Assembly (NCBI GenBank): GCA_902472225.1
Contig: CABRNB010000004.1
Span: 1-64,000 of the forward strand
DNA from: Caccousia sp900752115
Lineage (GTDB): Bacteria; Bacillota; Clostridia; Oscillospirales; Acutalibacteraceae
Reading direction: 5' to 3'
Length of the DNA stretch: 64,000 nt
The position numbers were made by a program, and so were the translations under genes. The notes beneath the pieces were generated by a model. It was not told the DNA's origin. It ran no database searches and saw only the letters and a program-made list of their open reading frames with translations. This document shows, in pieces, positions 1 to 8,430 of the stretch (its first letter is position 1; the number at the start of each line of letters is the position of its first letter).

Positions 1-138
1 TATTCCTACTCAGGGGCTCTTTTTATGCTGTCTGCACAATCTGGGGCGGTTCAATGGATCCCTTGGGGGCTATTCTTATGGTTGTTTCAAATCATTGTGC
101 GGATTCGTATTGCGCTTTATTTTCCATCGTTTCCTTAA
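1..138 (+). CDS. possible C-terminal end of a membrane protein (partial)
   Basis: An open frame runs from the first base of the window to a TAA at 136-138. It encodes a hydrophobic, aromatic-rich stretch of 45 residues with one likely membrane segment. It would be the tail of a plus-strand gene starting outside the window and converging on rqcH. The stretch is AT-richer than its neighbours and too short for any family assignment. It could equally be non-coding sequence that happens to stay open. Confidence 0.2.
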   Translation, partial: YSYSGALFMLSAQSGAVQWIPWGLFLWLFQIIVRIRIALYFPSFP

Positions 139-150
139 TCTTTTTCCCCT

Positions 151-1923
151 TCAGGAATGTTCTTTACTCTCACGCAGACGCTCTGCCGTCTCCTCATCAG
201 GGGTAACATAAACGGTGTTATAATCCACATAAATTACCATACCAGGCTTTGCGCCGTTCGGCTTGCTTACATGGCGCACCTGTGTATAGTCAACCGGTAC
301 TTGGGAGGACTCTCTGCCGCGGCTGTGCCACGCAGCAAGCAGAGCCGCCTCCCGAAGAGCCGTCTCGGTCGGTTCTTTCCCCTCGGTGACGAGGATCGTA
401 TGCGAGCCGGGGATATTTTTTGTGTGAAACCAGATATCATTGTTGCTCGCCTGCTTCATCGTCAGGCGATCGTTTTGACGGTTATTGCGTCCGACAAGGA
501 TCTGGAAACCGTCCGAAGAGCGGAATTTCAGCGGGGCCGCGGCAGCAGCAGGCTTTTGCTTCCCGCGCGGCGCGCGGAGATACCCCTGCCCTGTGAGTTC
601 CTGTCGAATTTCACTCAGATCGCGCTCCGTTTCGGCACGGCTCAGTTCTTCAAAGACGGAATCGAGATAGACCAGTTCCTCCTCCGCATGGGCAATCTGT
701 TCCGTAAGTTTTTCCTCCGCGGTACGGGCCTTGCGGTATTCCTTGAAATACTTCTGCGCGTTCTGCGTCGGCGTCAGAAGCGGATCCATCTTGATTTTGA
801 GAACAGGCATTCCTTCCTCATAAAAGTTTTCCAGTTCAGCAACACTCTGCCCTTTTTCAAGCCGATAAAGATTTGCGCTGATCAGCTCGCCGCACAAACG
901 AAGCTCTTCGCGCTTCCCGCACTGCTCCAGCTCGGCGCGCTGCTTGTTAATCTTGTTGGTGAGACGTTCTGAGGTATTTGCAAGCAGCCGCAGCAAATCC
1001 TGAGAACGGACACGCATCCGATCAATGCGATCGCGCTCGTCGTAAAAGGCGTCAAGAAGCTCGGAGCAGGTATCATATTTCCGCACAACGGCGGCAAGCC
1101 CGTACTGCTCAATCGGGAAATATGTGAGATCAAGAGGCTTTCCGTCCGGCTTGACCGCCATATGCGGCGTACCGGAAACCTCCCGAATTGTGGTAAAAAG
1201 CCGATTCAGGAAGAAGGAGAGGCGAAGCCATTGTTCCTCCCCAAGCTGGCCGAGCTTCCAGTCGCCTCCGTGCGTAACGTGATAAGCAACTTCCCGCGCC
1301 ACAATCGGAGAAACGCCCTGCAGTGCGTTCAGAATCGCCTTATCAAGCGATGTGCCCTCCGGAGACGTTTGAATACGGGCAATCGCTTCCTCCGCAGAGA
1401 CGTCGAGTGCGCAGAGCTTATCCTGCGGAGGCGGAAGCTCGTAGGAAAGGCCCGGCAGGACAAGGCGTTCCGACGACATTTCCGCATCAACACGCTTGAG
1501 CGCATCGATCACTTTGCCCTTTTCGTCAACGAAAACAATGTTGCTGTAACGTCCCATAACTTCCGCATAGAGTGAGAGCGTTACGTGATCGCCAAGTTCA
1601 TTGACCGCATCAAAAACAAGGCGCAGCACACGCTCCAATCCCGGCTGTTCCACAGCGGTAAGACGTGCGCCCTGCAGGCGCTTGCGCATCAGCATACAGA
1701 GCATCGGCGGCTGCGGAGGATTTTCCGGCACAAAGCGCGTGAAATGAATACGCGCGCTGTTGGCACGGGCAGAAATCAGAAGCTTGAAATGGTCGGTATA
1801 CGTGCGCAGGAGGAGCACCATCTCCTCCTTGTTCGGCTGGTAGATTTTTTCCACCCTGGCCTCCAGGGCGTTTTCCTCCAGCTCTCTGCGTATATGGCGC
1901 AGAAATGCTCCGTCAAGAGCCAT
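151..1923 (-). CDS. rqcH: RqcH/NFACT ribosome quality-control protein (FbpA-like)
   Basis: This 590-residue protein is an NFACT-family member, the bacterial RqcH (Rqc2 homologue). In the family it binds stalled 50S subunits and adds C-terminal alanine tails to the arrested peptide. The N-terminal NFACT-N region covers roughly the first 200 residues, followed by a long helical/coiled-coil section around 280-430. The C-terminal NFACT-R (DUF814) domain near 465-560 contains NDIWFHTKNIPGSH. The ATG at 1923 is preferred because GGAG lies 8 nt upstream; an earlier in-frame GTG at 1932 overlaps that site. Older annotations call this family fibronectin-binding protein, which is probably secondary. 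It is the last gene of the trmK-Nif3-methyltransferase run. Confidence 0.93.
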   Translation of the reverse strand: MALDGAFLRHIRRELEENALEARVEKIYQPNKEEMVLLLRTYTDHFKLLISARANSARIHFTRFVPENPPQPPMLCMLMRKRLQGARLTAVEQPGLERVLRLVFDAVNELGDHVTLSLYAEVMGRYSNIVFVDEKGKVIDALKRVDAEMSSERLVLPGLSYELPPPQDKLCALDVSAEEAIARIQTSPEGTSLDKAILNALQGVSPIVAREVAYHVTHGGDWKLGQLGEEQWLRLSFFLNRLFTTIREVSGTPHMAVKPDGKPLDLTYFPIEQYGLAAVVRKYDTCSELLDAFYDERDRIDRMRVRSQDLLRLLANTSERLTNKINKQRAELEQCGKREELRLCGELISANLYRLEKGQSVAELENFYEEGMPVLKIKMDPLLTPTQNAQKYFKEYRKARTAEEKLTEQIAHAEEELVYLDSVFEELSRAETERDLSEIRQELTGQGYLRAPRGKQKPAAAAAPLKFRSSDGFQILVGRNNRQNDRLTMKQASNNDIWFHTKNIPGSHTILVTEGKEPTETALREAALLAAWHSRGRESSQVPVDYTQVRHVSKPNGAKPGMVIYVDYNTVYVTPDEETAERLRESKEHS

Positions 1924-1946
1924 AGGAAACACTCCGTTTCATTCGT

Positions 1947-2702
1947 TCAGATTGCGGGACAGCCCCAGAAAGCAGCCGTCTCGTTTGGCACACGCAGAAC
2001 ACCGTCCTGCGCGTATTGATCAAACAGCGCACTGAGAGCTTCCAGATAGTCCTCATACCCTTCCTCTCCCTGTTTTAGACTGTAAGAAGACGAAAGATTG
2101 CGCTGTAAAAATTTTTCTTTGGTATAAAACAGATCGTTCGGTATGTGCAGCACTTCCGGCTCGCGGCCGAAAAACAGCCGAAGGTTCTCCTCCGTTTTTC
2201 TCCAGTTTCCGCCGCTGAAACCGTAAAAGCCCGAACAGTACCGGCGGCAGATATCCGCGTTCTTCTGCACCGCTTCGTCGTTCTCTCTGCGGCTGTTCCA
2301 CACGAAAACAGCCAAACCGCCCGGCTTCAAAATCCGCAGACACTCCTGACGGAATGCATCCGGATCAAACCAATGAAAGGCCTGCGCCGCCGTGACAAAG
2401 GACACACTTGCTTCAGGCAGACCTGTATTCTCCGCCGTTCCGCTTCCAATGGAAAAGCGATCGCAGGTTTTCAGCTCAAGCTCTGCAGTATGCCGCATAT
2501 CGCTGTTCGGTTCCACAGCAAAGACCGTGCAGCCCAGCTCCAGCAAAAGGCGGGAGAAAATGCCGGTTCCTGCTCCGATATCGGCGACACGGGCGCCGCG
2601 CATGCCGAGAGAAGCGAGATGTTCGGACAACGCGGCAGGATACCCCGGACGTGACGCCTGGTAGACGCCCGCCCGCCCTGAAAAGCGTTCTGTTGTATTC
2701 AT
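1947..2702 (-). CDS. class I SAM-dependent methyltransferase
   Basis: A 251-residue class I (Rossmann) methyltransferase. The SAM-binding motif I is VADIGAGTGIFSRLL near residue 40, followed by an acidic motif II (VFAVEPNSDM) and the AQAFHWFD motif common in UbiE/Methyltransf_11 proteins of unknown substrate. The start at 2702 is chosen because AGGAGG stands 6 nt before this ATG; the in-frame ATG at 2717 would place the ribosome binding site inside the coding region. It lies 11 bp downstream of the Nif3-like gene and is probably co-transcribed. The substrate cannot be inferred from sequence. Confidence 0.85.
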   Translation of the reverse strand: MNTTERFSGRAGVYQASRPGYPAALSEHLASLGMRGARVADIGAGTGIFSRLLLELGCTVFAVEPNSDMRHTAELELKTCDRFSIGSGTAENTGLPEASVSFVTAAQAFHWFDPDAFRQECLRILKPGGLAVFVWNSRRENDEAVQKNADICRRYCSGFYGFSGGNWRKTEENLRLFFGREPEVLHIPNDLFYTKEKFLQRNLSSSYSLKQGEEGYEDYLEALSALFDQYAQDGVLRVPNETAAFWGCPAI

Positions 2703-2713
2703 GTCAATCCTCC

Positions 2714-3487
2714 TCATACAAAACGCGATGGCGCAGCGGACGACACAGCAACGGAAAATACGACATTCGGAAATGCAGAAGATAGCTTTTCACGCAATGG
2801 ATCAAGAACAACGGCCTCTGTGTGATAATGGCCGGCCACCACAAGAGTCAGACCGGCCTCTCGCGCCGCCAACAGCTCGTGATGGTGTGCTTCTCCCGTC
2901 ACAAAGCCCTGAATTCCCGCCGCCGCGGGATCTGCCGGAAAATATGAGCCGCCCGCTCCGCTGCAAAGGCCGACTGTATGCACGGCTTTGCTTCCCTCGG
3001 TATACTCAACACTCTCACAGCCAAGAACTTTTTTGACATGAAGGGCAAAGGCGCGCGGTTCCATGGGAGCAGAAAGATCACCGCAAAGACTCTCCGGCAG
3101 CCCGGAAGATACATCTGTGCCAAGTGTCCGAATATCAGACAGGCCAAGTCTTTGTGCCAAACAGGTATTGACCCCGCCAGGTGCAAGATCCAAATTGGTA
3201 TGAGCACAAATAGCCGCCAAACCGTTCTGTGCCAGAAGCCAAGGGGCGGAACCGGGAAGCAAACGGCGCAGCGGGTCGAAAATGACCGGATGATGGCTGA
3301 TAATGAGCTGCGCGCCGCAGCCCGCCGCTTCACGCACCACATCCGGCGTAATATCAAGGGCCAGAACGGCGCGGCGCACCTCCTCTTTCCCATTTCCGGC
3401 CAGAAGCCCGGCATTATCAAAGCTCATCGCCGTGGAAAACGGAGCCCATGCATCCAGAAAATCATAGACAGCCCGAACCGTTGTCAT
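2714..3487 (-). CDS. Nif3-like dinuclear metal-centre protein (YqfO/DUF34 family)
   Basis: A 257-residue Nif3/DUF34 family protein. Members form hexameric toroids with a two-metal site. Visible metal-ligand motifs are the early LIISHHPVIFDP block (around 80-90), AICAHTNLDLAPGG, and the late VVAGHYHTE block near the C terminus. Its start overlaps the trmK stop by 4 bp (ATGA). The trmK-Nif3 pair is a common conserved neighbourhood in Firmicutes, where both genes often follow the major sigma factor gene. The biochemical role is unsettled; a link to GTP cyclohydrolase or metal homeostasis has been proposed for relatives. It lacks the extra PII-like insertion of longer YqfO proteins, consistent with its length. 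Confidence 0.92.
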   Translation of the reverse strand: MTTVRAVYDFLDAWAPFSTAMSFDNAGLLAGNGKEEVRRAVLALDITPDVVREAAGCGAQLIISHHPVIFDPLRRLLPGSAPWLLAQNGLAAICAHTNLDLAPGGVNTCLAQRLGLSDIRTLGTDVSSGLPESLCGDLSAPMEPRAFALHVKKVLGCESVEYTEGSKAVHTVGLCSGAGGSYFPADPAAAGIQGFVTGEAHHHELLAAREAGLTLVVAGHYHTEAVVLDPLREKLSSAFPNVVFSVAVSSAAPSRFV

Positions 3488-4200
3488 TCACCAGCACTCC
3501 TTTCATCGGCCTCCTGTTCCAGGCGGCAGCAAATAGTTTCCAGATCAGAGGCCTCCCTCTCCTGCCCCATGCAGCGCAGGCCTCCAACACGCTTTCGCAA
3601 AGAAGAGGCTCGCGCAAGCAAATAGTTCCTTCCGTCCGGCGTGGAACCGTCAACCAATCCGCGATACAGGAAAGCAGGGTCTGCTGCGTTTCGAGAGGCC
3701 GTGTCCGGATCGTACCAAACAAGCATGACAGTATATAATCGATTGTCCTCCCGCGCCGTCTCTTCCCGAAAAACTCCGAAGCCTTCACGGCACAAATATG
3801 CACGCAGTTCTTCCGCCGACGTCATCGGCTGGAGAATCAAATGCTTTTCCGGCGTACGCAGCCACAGTGCACGGGAGATCAGGCGGGCAATCAGTTCTCC
3901 TCCCACGCCCGCCATGACAACGTCGTCGGCTTCCTGCGGAGCGAGGCTGTCGAGCCCATCGGAGAGGCGGGCCGTGACAAGAGCGTCTACATCGTATTTC
4001 TCAATGTTTTGCTTTGCGCTCTGCAGCGGTCCCTCTCGTACGTCCGCCGCTACAGCGGAACGGATCTTTCCCATCTTTGCCAGCCAGACGGGCAAATACC
4101 CGTGATCTGTACCGATATCAGCCAGACGGCAGCCTTGCCGCACCATTGAGGCACACAGCCCGAGCCGTGCGCCAAGGCTGAACAGAATCCTTTCTCTCAA
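3484..4200 (-). CDS. trmK: tRNA (adenine(22)-N(1))-methyltransferase TrmK
   Basis: This 238-residue protein matches TrmK (YqfN), which methylates N1 of A22 in bacterial tRNAs. The SAM site is CRLADIGTDHGYLPVWLA, typical for the family, followed by an AVAADVREGPL acidic-loop motif and DDVVMAGVGGELI. A TTG at 4200 is the preferred start because GGAGG lies 8 nt upstream. The longer frame beginning with GTG at 4215 has no ribosome binding site and would contain this GGAGG. It leads a four-gene minus-strand run with the Nif3-like gene, a methyltransferase and rqcH. Confidence 0.92.
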   Translation of the reverse strand: MRERILFSLGARLGLCASMVRQGCRLADIGTDHGYLPVWLAKMGKIRSAVAADVREGPLQSAKQNIEKYDVDALVTARLSDGLDSLAPQEADDVVMAGVGGELIARLISRALWLRTPEKHLILQPMTSAEELRAYLCREGFGVFREETAREDNRLYTVMLVWYDPDTASRNAADPAFLYRGLVDGSTPDGRNYLLARASSLRKRVGGLRCMGQEREASDLETICCRLEQEADERSAGE

Positions 4201-4235
4201 GCCTGCTTCCTCCACTTCAAAACAGCATGAAAAGC

Positions 4236-4272
4236 GGGAAAGAGCCGCCCGGCAGCACTTGCCGAACGGCTC
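4236..4272 (-). terminator. intrinsic terminator after the DUF1858 gene
   Basis: On the minus strand GAGCCG and CGGCTC pair around an inner CGGCA/TGCCG stem, followed by a T-rich tail (TTTCCCGCTTTTC). It lies just after the DUF1858 stop codon and before trmK. The tail is interrupted, so efficiency is uncertain. Confidence 0.6.
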
Positions 4273-4285
4273 CCCTGTCCGCTGT

Positions 4286-4489
4286 TTACTTGTTGGCGAT
4301 GTGATCGTTCAGCTTCTTCAGAAGCTCGTCCACACTGACACCGTGCACCATGCAGGCCTGCTCCAACGTTTCCCCGCGGGAAGCCGGGCAGCCCAGGCAA
4401 TGCATGCCCATCTCGAGAAAATAGGGAGCCGTGGTCGAGTCGAGCGTCAGGATATCGCCGATTAATGTGTCTTTCGTAATCGCAGCCAT
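4286..4489 (-). CDS. DUF1858 small redox-disulfide domain protein
   Basis: A 67-residue stand-alone DUF1858 domain. The family signature is the GMHCLGCPAS motif near residues 29-38, where two cysteines (CLGC) are thought to form a redox disulfide. The domain is known from proteins associated with hybrid-cluster proteins and from di-iron proteins of anaerobes. GGAGG stands 10 nt before the ATG. The gene has its own sigma-A-type promoter (4596-4624) and a terminator on each side, so it is probably monocistronic. The electron partner is unknown. Confidence 0.88.
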   Translation of the reverse strand: MAAITKDTLIGDILTLDSTTAPYFLEMGMHCLGCPASRGETLEQACMVHGVSVDELLKKLNDHIANK

Positions 4490-4595
4490 CGTTCAGAAAC
4501 CTCCAAATTTCCGCACCCGAACCGGGGCAAATTGATATCAGGCAAACCGATGAGCACTGTCTCCGCAGACATCGCGGTTTCACCAAAACATCCTT

Positions 4596-4624
4596 ATTAT
4601 AATACCCCGAATCTATTTTTGCAA
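4596..4624 (-). promoter_or_regulatory. sigma-A-type promoter for the DUF1858 gene
   Basis: Read on the minus strand, TTGCAA (4619-4624) and TATAAT (4596-4601) are separated by exactly 17 nt, about 105 nt before the DUF1858 start. The -10 is a perfect consensus. Confidence 0.75.
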
Positions 4625-4636
4625 TACCGGCGGCAG

Positions 4637-4669
4637 AAAAACAGCCCGGCACGCTACCGCGCCGGGCTG
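4637..4669 (-). terminator. intrinsic terminator after the zinc-ribbon gene
   Basis: Perfect 9-bp stem CAGCCCGGC/GCCGGGCTG with a 10-nt loop, followed on the minus strand by TTTTT. It begins 14 nt after the stop codon of the zinc-ribbon gene and separates it from the DUF1858 promoter. Confidence 0.88.
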
Positions 4670-4682
4670 CCGTGTTTGTACT

Positions 4683-4958
4683 TTATTCGCCGCGCATATT
4701 GGCGAAGCACTCGCTGCAATAGACCGGACGATCCTCGCGGGGCTTGAACGGAACTCTGGCTTCCTTGCCGCAGTTCGCACAGACAGCGGTATACATTTCA
4801 CGGTCTCCCTTGGCGGCGTTCTTACGCGCGTCACGGCACGCCTTGCAGCGCTGGGGCTCGTTTACAAAGCCCTTGGATGCGTAGAACTCCTGTTCACCGG
4901 CGGTAAATACAAATTCATTGCCGCATTCCTTGCAGATGAGAGTCTTGTCCTCGTACAT
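4683..4958 (-). CDS. zinc-ribbon domain protein
   Basis: A 91-residue protein with two cysteine-pair zinc sites. The first is ICKECG ... RCKACRD (residues about 8-45), separated by a segment containing the FYASKGFVNEPQRC motif typical of the zinc-ribbon zf-trcl family. The second is AVCANCGKEA ... VYCSECF near the C terminus. A CxxC zinc-binding domain of this type (CxxCxGxG-like) is common in Clostridia and Chloroflexi. Function is unknown. The ATG at 4958 has GAGG upstream; a longer open frame reaching 5195 lacks a ribosome binding site and does not look coding. Confidence 0.85.
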   Translation of the reverse strand: MYEDKTLICKECGNEFVFTAGEQEFYASKGFVNEPQRCKACRDARKNAAKGDREMYTAVCANCGKEARVPFKPREDRPVYCSECFANMRGE

Positions 4959-5306
4959 TGTTCTTAACCTCGCTTCAATGATAGAATATTTGCCCGAGAC
5001 ACGGATTGAAACCGCAGCCATGGAAACCCAATACGTTTTGCCGGAACAATAGAACGCCGTCCAGACCTTCGCATCAGCCTGCATACCATTTGACGAGCGA
5101 TCGGAACACAAACTTCCGTACAAACGAAAGTCTATCCTCTTAAACCCGTCTGCCATGTACGCCTGGCCGAGCGCTGCCGGAAACGCCAACCGCAACCAAC
5201 GCGGTGCTTCCTTAAGCTATAGGGCATGTATTGCGCCGATTGTACAGCCTTTAGGCCACACGATCGGAAAACGCCGTCATAAGAATACCGGCGGAACCAT
5301 CCCGCC
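4959..5306. other. intergenic region without a recognised gene
   Basis: About 350 nt separate the zinc-ribbon gene from the end of the SigH-like gene. On the minus strand the frame of the zinc-ribbon gene stays open for another 79 codons, but the peptide looks non-coding and has no start signal. An imperfect hairpin (CCGAT ... ATCGG arms, 5236-5267) lies shortly after the sigma-factor stop and lacks a U-tract. I recognise no tRNA, riboswitch or conserved RNA here. Confidence 0.5.
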
Positions 5307-5903
5307 TCATTTAGAGAAAAAGCGCTTGAGCTTCCCGCGTGCCCGCTGGAGAGCATTGTCCACCGCTTTCTCTGTCGTCTGCATGGTGCGGGCAATTTCC
5401 GAATACCCACACCCCTTCAAACGAAGAAGCACAACCTCGCGTTCCATGACGGAAAGCGTCTGCATAATCTTTTGCAGCAGTTCCTCGTATGCCTCGCTGT
5501 CATCGAGGAGCGCTTCAGGATCTGCGCCCGCCCCTGCCGGAAGATTGTGAATTCCCTCATCCTGATTAATCGAAAGCGGCACTCCCGACAATCCTCGTTC
5601 CCTTTCCGCGCGGCGCAGGGCGGTGATCATTCTGTTCCGAATGCAGACATCTGCAAAAGTGGAGAACTCAGCTTTTTTGTCCTGCCGGTAATAGCGAGCC
5701 GCAGAAAGCAATCCAAGAAGCCCCTCCTGCACCAGATCCTCCTCGTCAAGCACTCCCGACCGAAATCGGACTGCCTTCGCGCGAATGAAGGACATGTACC
5801 GTTCTGCAAGCTGCCAAAAAGCCTGTGACTCCCCGCCGCGGATCCTCTCACAGAGCTCCCTGTCGGACAGAGAAAAAAACATATTCTTTTTCTCCCTATG
5901 CAT
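5307..5903 (-). CDS. sigH: RNA polymerase sigma factor, SigH (Spo0H)-like
   Basis: A 198-residue sigma-70 family factor most like sporulation sigma-H. Region 2 contains FIRAKAVRFRSGVLDEEDLVQEGLLGLL followed by the aromatic core-melting segment FSTFADVCIRNRMITALR. Region 4 has a helix-turn-helix in GYSEIARTMQTTEKAVDNALQRARGKL, closely resembling the SigH ending. There is no region 1.1. The ATG at 5903 has AAGGTGG 9-11 nt upstream; a longer frame to 5939 lacks one. A good promoter lies at 5935-5963. The gene is not in the usual rpmG/secE neighbourhood, so it may be a SigH paralogue. It would direct early sporulation or stationary-phase genes by family knowledge. Confidence 0.85.
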   Translation of the reverse strand: MHREKKNMFFSLSDRELCERIRGGESQAFWQLAERYMSFIRAKAVRFRSGVLDEEDLVQEGLLGLLSAARYYRQDKKAEFSTFADVCIRNRMITALRRAERERGLSGVPLSINQDEGIHNLPAGAGADPEALLDDSEAYEELLQKIMQTLSVMEREVVLLRLKGCGYSEIARTMQTTEKAVDNALQRARGKLKRFFSK

Positions 5904-5934
5904 GAATTGGTTCCCACCTTCTAAGACATACTCT

Positions 5935-5963
5935 ATCATACAGCATTCTGTTTAAAAAATCAA
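5935..5963 (-). promoter_or_regulatory. sigma-A-type promoter for the SigH-like gene
   Basis: On the minus strand TTGATT (5958-5963) and TATGAT (5935-5940) are spaced by 17 nt, about 30 nt before the preferred start codon. The untranslated leader would be short. Confidence 0.65.
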
Positions 5964-6165
5964 CTTAAAGATCAAAAAAACTACTCTCTATGGACAAGTT
6001 TTTACCCTTTTTCTGGGATAAGGAACTTGAAACCGTTTCCAATGAAACAGGTTATCCAAATTCCCTGACAGATTTCACCATTATAATTCTTTTGGATAAT
6101 TATTCCATTCCGCTTACAGCGCTATAATAACAACAGCAGATCGCGCTGAGTGGGAGGAAGACAAC

Positions 6166-7698
6166 ATGGTTTCCAATATTTTCAGCATGGGATTAATCGG
6201 CATGGATGCTTATGCCATTAAAATTGAAGCCGATTTGATGACGGCTATTCCGGCATTCGAAGTCGTCGGTCTGCCGGACGCTTCCGTCAAAGAATCCCGT
6301 GACCGCATTCGGGCCTCCTTCAAGAACGCCGGTTTTGAGTTTCCCCTTGCCCGCATCACGGTCAACATGGCGCCGGCTGACAAACGAAAAGTCGGTTCTC
6401 TATACGATCTTCCCCTTTTTGCCGCCATTCTCACCGCCTCCGGCCAAATGCCTGCACCGGATCCTTCCTGTGTCTTTCTGGGAGAACTTTCCCTTTCCGG
6501 CGAGGTACGCGGAGTGCGCGGCGTCCTTCCCATGGCAATCAAGGCGCGGGAAGAGGGATTCCGCTCCATGTTTGTACCGGCAGAGAATGCACAGGAGGGC
6601 GCAGTCGTCAGCGGAATTGATGTTTATCCGGTTCACAACGTCAGGGAGCTGTATCAGCATATCACAGGAGCACAGCCAATAGAAAAAGCTCTCCCCTGCG
6701 ACGATTTAACCGCATCCGATTCTCCTCAGCCGGATTTCTCTGAAGTTCGCGGCCAGGAAGAGGCCAAGCGCGCACTTGAGGTGGCTGCGGCCGGCGGGCA
6801 TAACATCATGCTCATTGGAAGCCCGGGAACAGGAAAAAGCATGCTGGCCAAACGCCTTCCCTCCATTCTCCCCGACATGAGCTTTGAGGAAATGGTGGAA
6901 ACCACAAAAATTCATTCCGTTGCCGGAACACTTCGAAAAGGAGCTTCCCTTGTTCGGGTACGTCCTTTCCGCTCGCCGCACCACAGCGTTTCCTCCGCTG
7001 GCCTTTCCGGCGGAGGAACCATTCCCCATCCGGGAGAAATTTCCCTCGCTCATAACGGTGTGCTCTTTCTCGATGAACTGCCTGAATTTGGCCGCGATGC
7101 AATGGAAGTGCTCCGCCAGCCAATTGAAGACGGGGTCGTCACCATTTCACGCGCCAGCGGGAGCATCACTTATCCCTGCTCTGTAATGCTTGTTGCCGCT
7201 ATGAATCCCTGTCCCTGCGGCTATTTCGGGCACCCCACGCGGGCGTGTACCTGTTCTGCCAAAGCGGTCAGCCGGTACCTGTCTCGCGTAAGTGGCCCAT
7301 TGCTCGACCGGCTTGATATTCACGTGGAAGTCCCACCTGTTGAGTTCGATAAGCTTTCTTCCACGGAAAAGGCAGAATCCTCCGCGGAGATTAAGAAACG
7401 GGTCAATGCGGCGCGGGAACGTCAGCGCGAACGCCTGACCGGGACAGGAATCACCTGTAACGCCAATATCCCGCCACGTTACCTGGCAGAGCTTTGCCGC
7501 TTATCCCCGCCTGCCAGAGAACTGCTGCGCATCGCCTTTGACAAGCTGGGGTTGTCTGCTCGCGCCTACGATCGTGTTCTCAAGGTTTCCCGTACAATAG
7601 CAGATCTGGAGGACAGCCGGGATATCCTGCCCCAGCATGCGGCAGAAGCGGTGCAGTACAGAAGTCTCGACCGCAAATATTGGACCCGCGAACTATAA
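6166..7698 (+). CDS. comM: YifB/ComM family magnesium-chelatase-like AAA ATPase
   Basis: A 510-residue protein with the full ComM/YifB layout. It has an N-terminal ChlI-like domain (about 1-170, with VVGLPDASVKESRDRI), then an AAA+ magnesium-chelatase domain with Walker A LIGSPGTGKSML near 220-230 and Walker B GVLFLDELPEF near 300. A cysteine cluster AAMNPCPCGYFG ... CTC near 345-365 and a C-terminal helical domain follow. In naturally competent bacteria ComM is a hexameric branch-migration helicase used in transformation. GGGAGG lies upstream of the ATG. dprA is also in this window but far away. The gene is convergent with the small XRE gene. Confidence 0.93.
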   Translation: MVSNIFSMGLIGMDAYAIKIEADLMTAIPAFEVVGLPDASVKESRDRIRASFKNAGFEFPLARITVNMAPADKRKVGSLYDLPLFAAILTASGQMPAPDPSCVFLGELSLSGEVRGVRGVLPMAIKAREEGFRSMFVPAENAQEGAVVSGIDVYPVHNVRELYQHITGAQPIEKALPCDDLTASDSPQPDFSEVRGQEEAKRALEVAAAGGHNIMLIGSPGTGKSMLAKRLPSILPDMSFEEMVETTKIHSVAGTLRKGASLVRVRPFRSPHHSVSSAGLSGGGTIPHPGEISLAHNGVLFLDELPEFGRDAMEVLRQPIEDGVVTISRASGSITYPCSVMLVAAMNPCPCGYFGHPTRACTCSAKAVSRYLSRVSGPLLDRLDIHVEVPPVEFDKLSSTEKAESSAEIKKRVNAARERQRERLTGTGITCNANIPPRYLAELCRLSPPARELLRIAFDKLGLSARAYDRVLKVSRTIADLEDSRDILPQHAAEAVQYRSLDRKYWTREL

Positions 7699-7768
7699 AA
7701 ACGTCTCTTCCGGTGCCGGAGTACAACGACATTCTTAGGCACCGGCACGTTTAATTTTTTTCCAAAAA

Positions 7769-7829
7769 TAAACAGCAGCATCCCTTTCCGCAGCCGGATA
7801 TGGCTCTGGAAGGATACTGCTGTTTTTTT
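7769..7829. terminator. bidirectional terminator between comM and the XRE gene
   Basis: AAACAGCAG-ATCC and GGAT-CTGCTGTTT pair, extended by CTTTCC/GGAAGG with one mismatch around a 17-nt loop. T-tracts follow on the plus strand (TTTTTTT) and A-tracts precede, so it can serve both converging genes. A second, weaker inverted repeat (CCGGTGCC/GGCACCGG) followed by TTTAATTTTTTT lies just upstream, directly after comM. Confidence 0.85.
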
Positions 7830-7844
7830 GTGAAACGGATCATG

Positions 7845-8165
7845 TTACTCGCTCTTATTTCCTTCTTTTGAAAGTTTGCTGTTCAGGATACGGTATTGCC
7901 GGACAATTTCCTCCAATGAATCAATCTGTTCCTCCGTCAGTCCCTCAAAGAGATTGGGATCGGCTGTCGTTCTTCCCAAAAGCTGGTCAACCGTAATGTG
8001 AAAATAATTTGCCATCTTGACCAGAACGTCTGCGGAGGGATAGGAAATGTTGCTCTCGTAGTGCCCAATGGTTGCACGGTTCACCTCAAAAAGAGAAGCA
8101 AATTCCTTCTGTGTCATCCCTCTGTCCTCACGCAGCTGACGCAATTTCGCTCCAAACCGTTCCAT
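7845..8165 (-). CDS. XRE-family transcriptional regulator
   Basis: A 106-residue repressor-like protein with a Cro/C1-type helix-turn-helix at residues about 4-60 (LREDRGMTQKEFASLFEVNRATIGHYESNISYPSADVLVKMANYF). A short acidic/helical tail may dimerise. A candidate autoregulatory dyad and promoter lie upstream at 8317-8347. No obvious partner gene lies in the same transcript. Small proteins of this kind are abundant in Clostridia and often control one neighbouring gene. Target unknown. Confidence 0.88.
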   Translation of the reverse strand: MERFGAKLRQLREDRGMTQKEFASLFEVNRATIGHYESNISYPSADVLVKMANYFHITVDQLLGRTTADPNLFEGLTEEQIDSLEEIVRQYRILNSKLSKEGNKSE

Positions 8166-8316
8166 TCATCTACCCCTATCCTCTATTCGATTTTCTACCG
8201 GAAGCCGCCCTGCGTACCGGAAATGGTCAGGTCACTCTTTCCTTGCAGGAAAGCATATAACCCCCCGCTTCTCAGGCCGGAACAAAAGGCACACTGCCTT
8301 CCTTTTCTCATTAAGC

Positions 8317-8347
8317 AAAAAGGAAAACTCTTCCTTTTTATAGTATA
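8317..8347 (-). promoter_or_regulatory. candidate operator and -10 element upstream of the XRE gene
   Basis: A perfect inverted repeat AAAAAGGAA-N5-TTCCTTTTT (8317-8339) sits immediately downstream (minus strand) of a TATACT -10 element (8342-8347). No good -35 is visible. The position just after the -10 would suit a repressor operator, possibly for the XRE protein itself. The rest of the 333-nt gap (8166-8498) shows nothing else except the terminator at its right end. Confidence 0.45.
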
Positions 8348-8430
8348 CCTTCTTTTTCATTGAAAAGAAATAACATAGGTTAATTTTCAGATGCTGAATA
8401 AAAATTTATTTTTGATAAATACACACAAAA

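Noticed and set aside
4651..4669. T-box-like sequence (CTACCGCG) near 4655
   Set aside because: It is the loop and arm of the zinc-ribbon gene's terminator, with no specifier stem.
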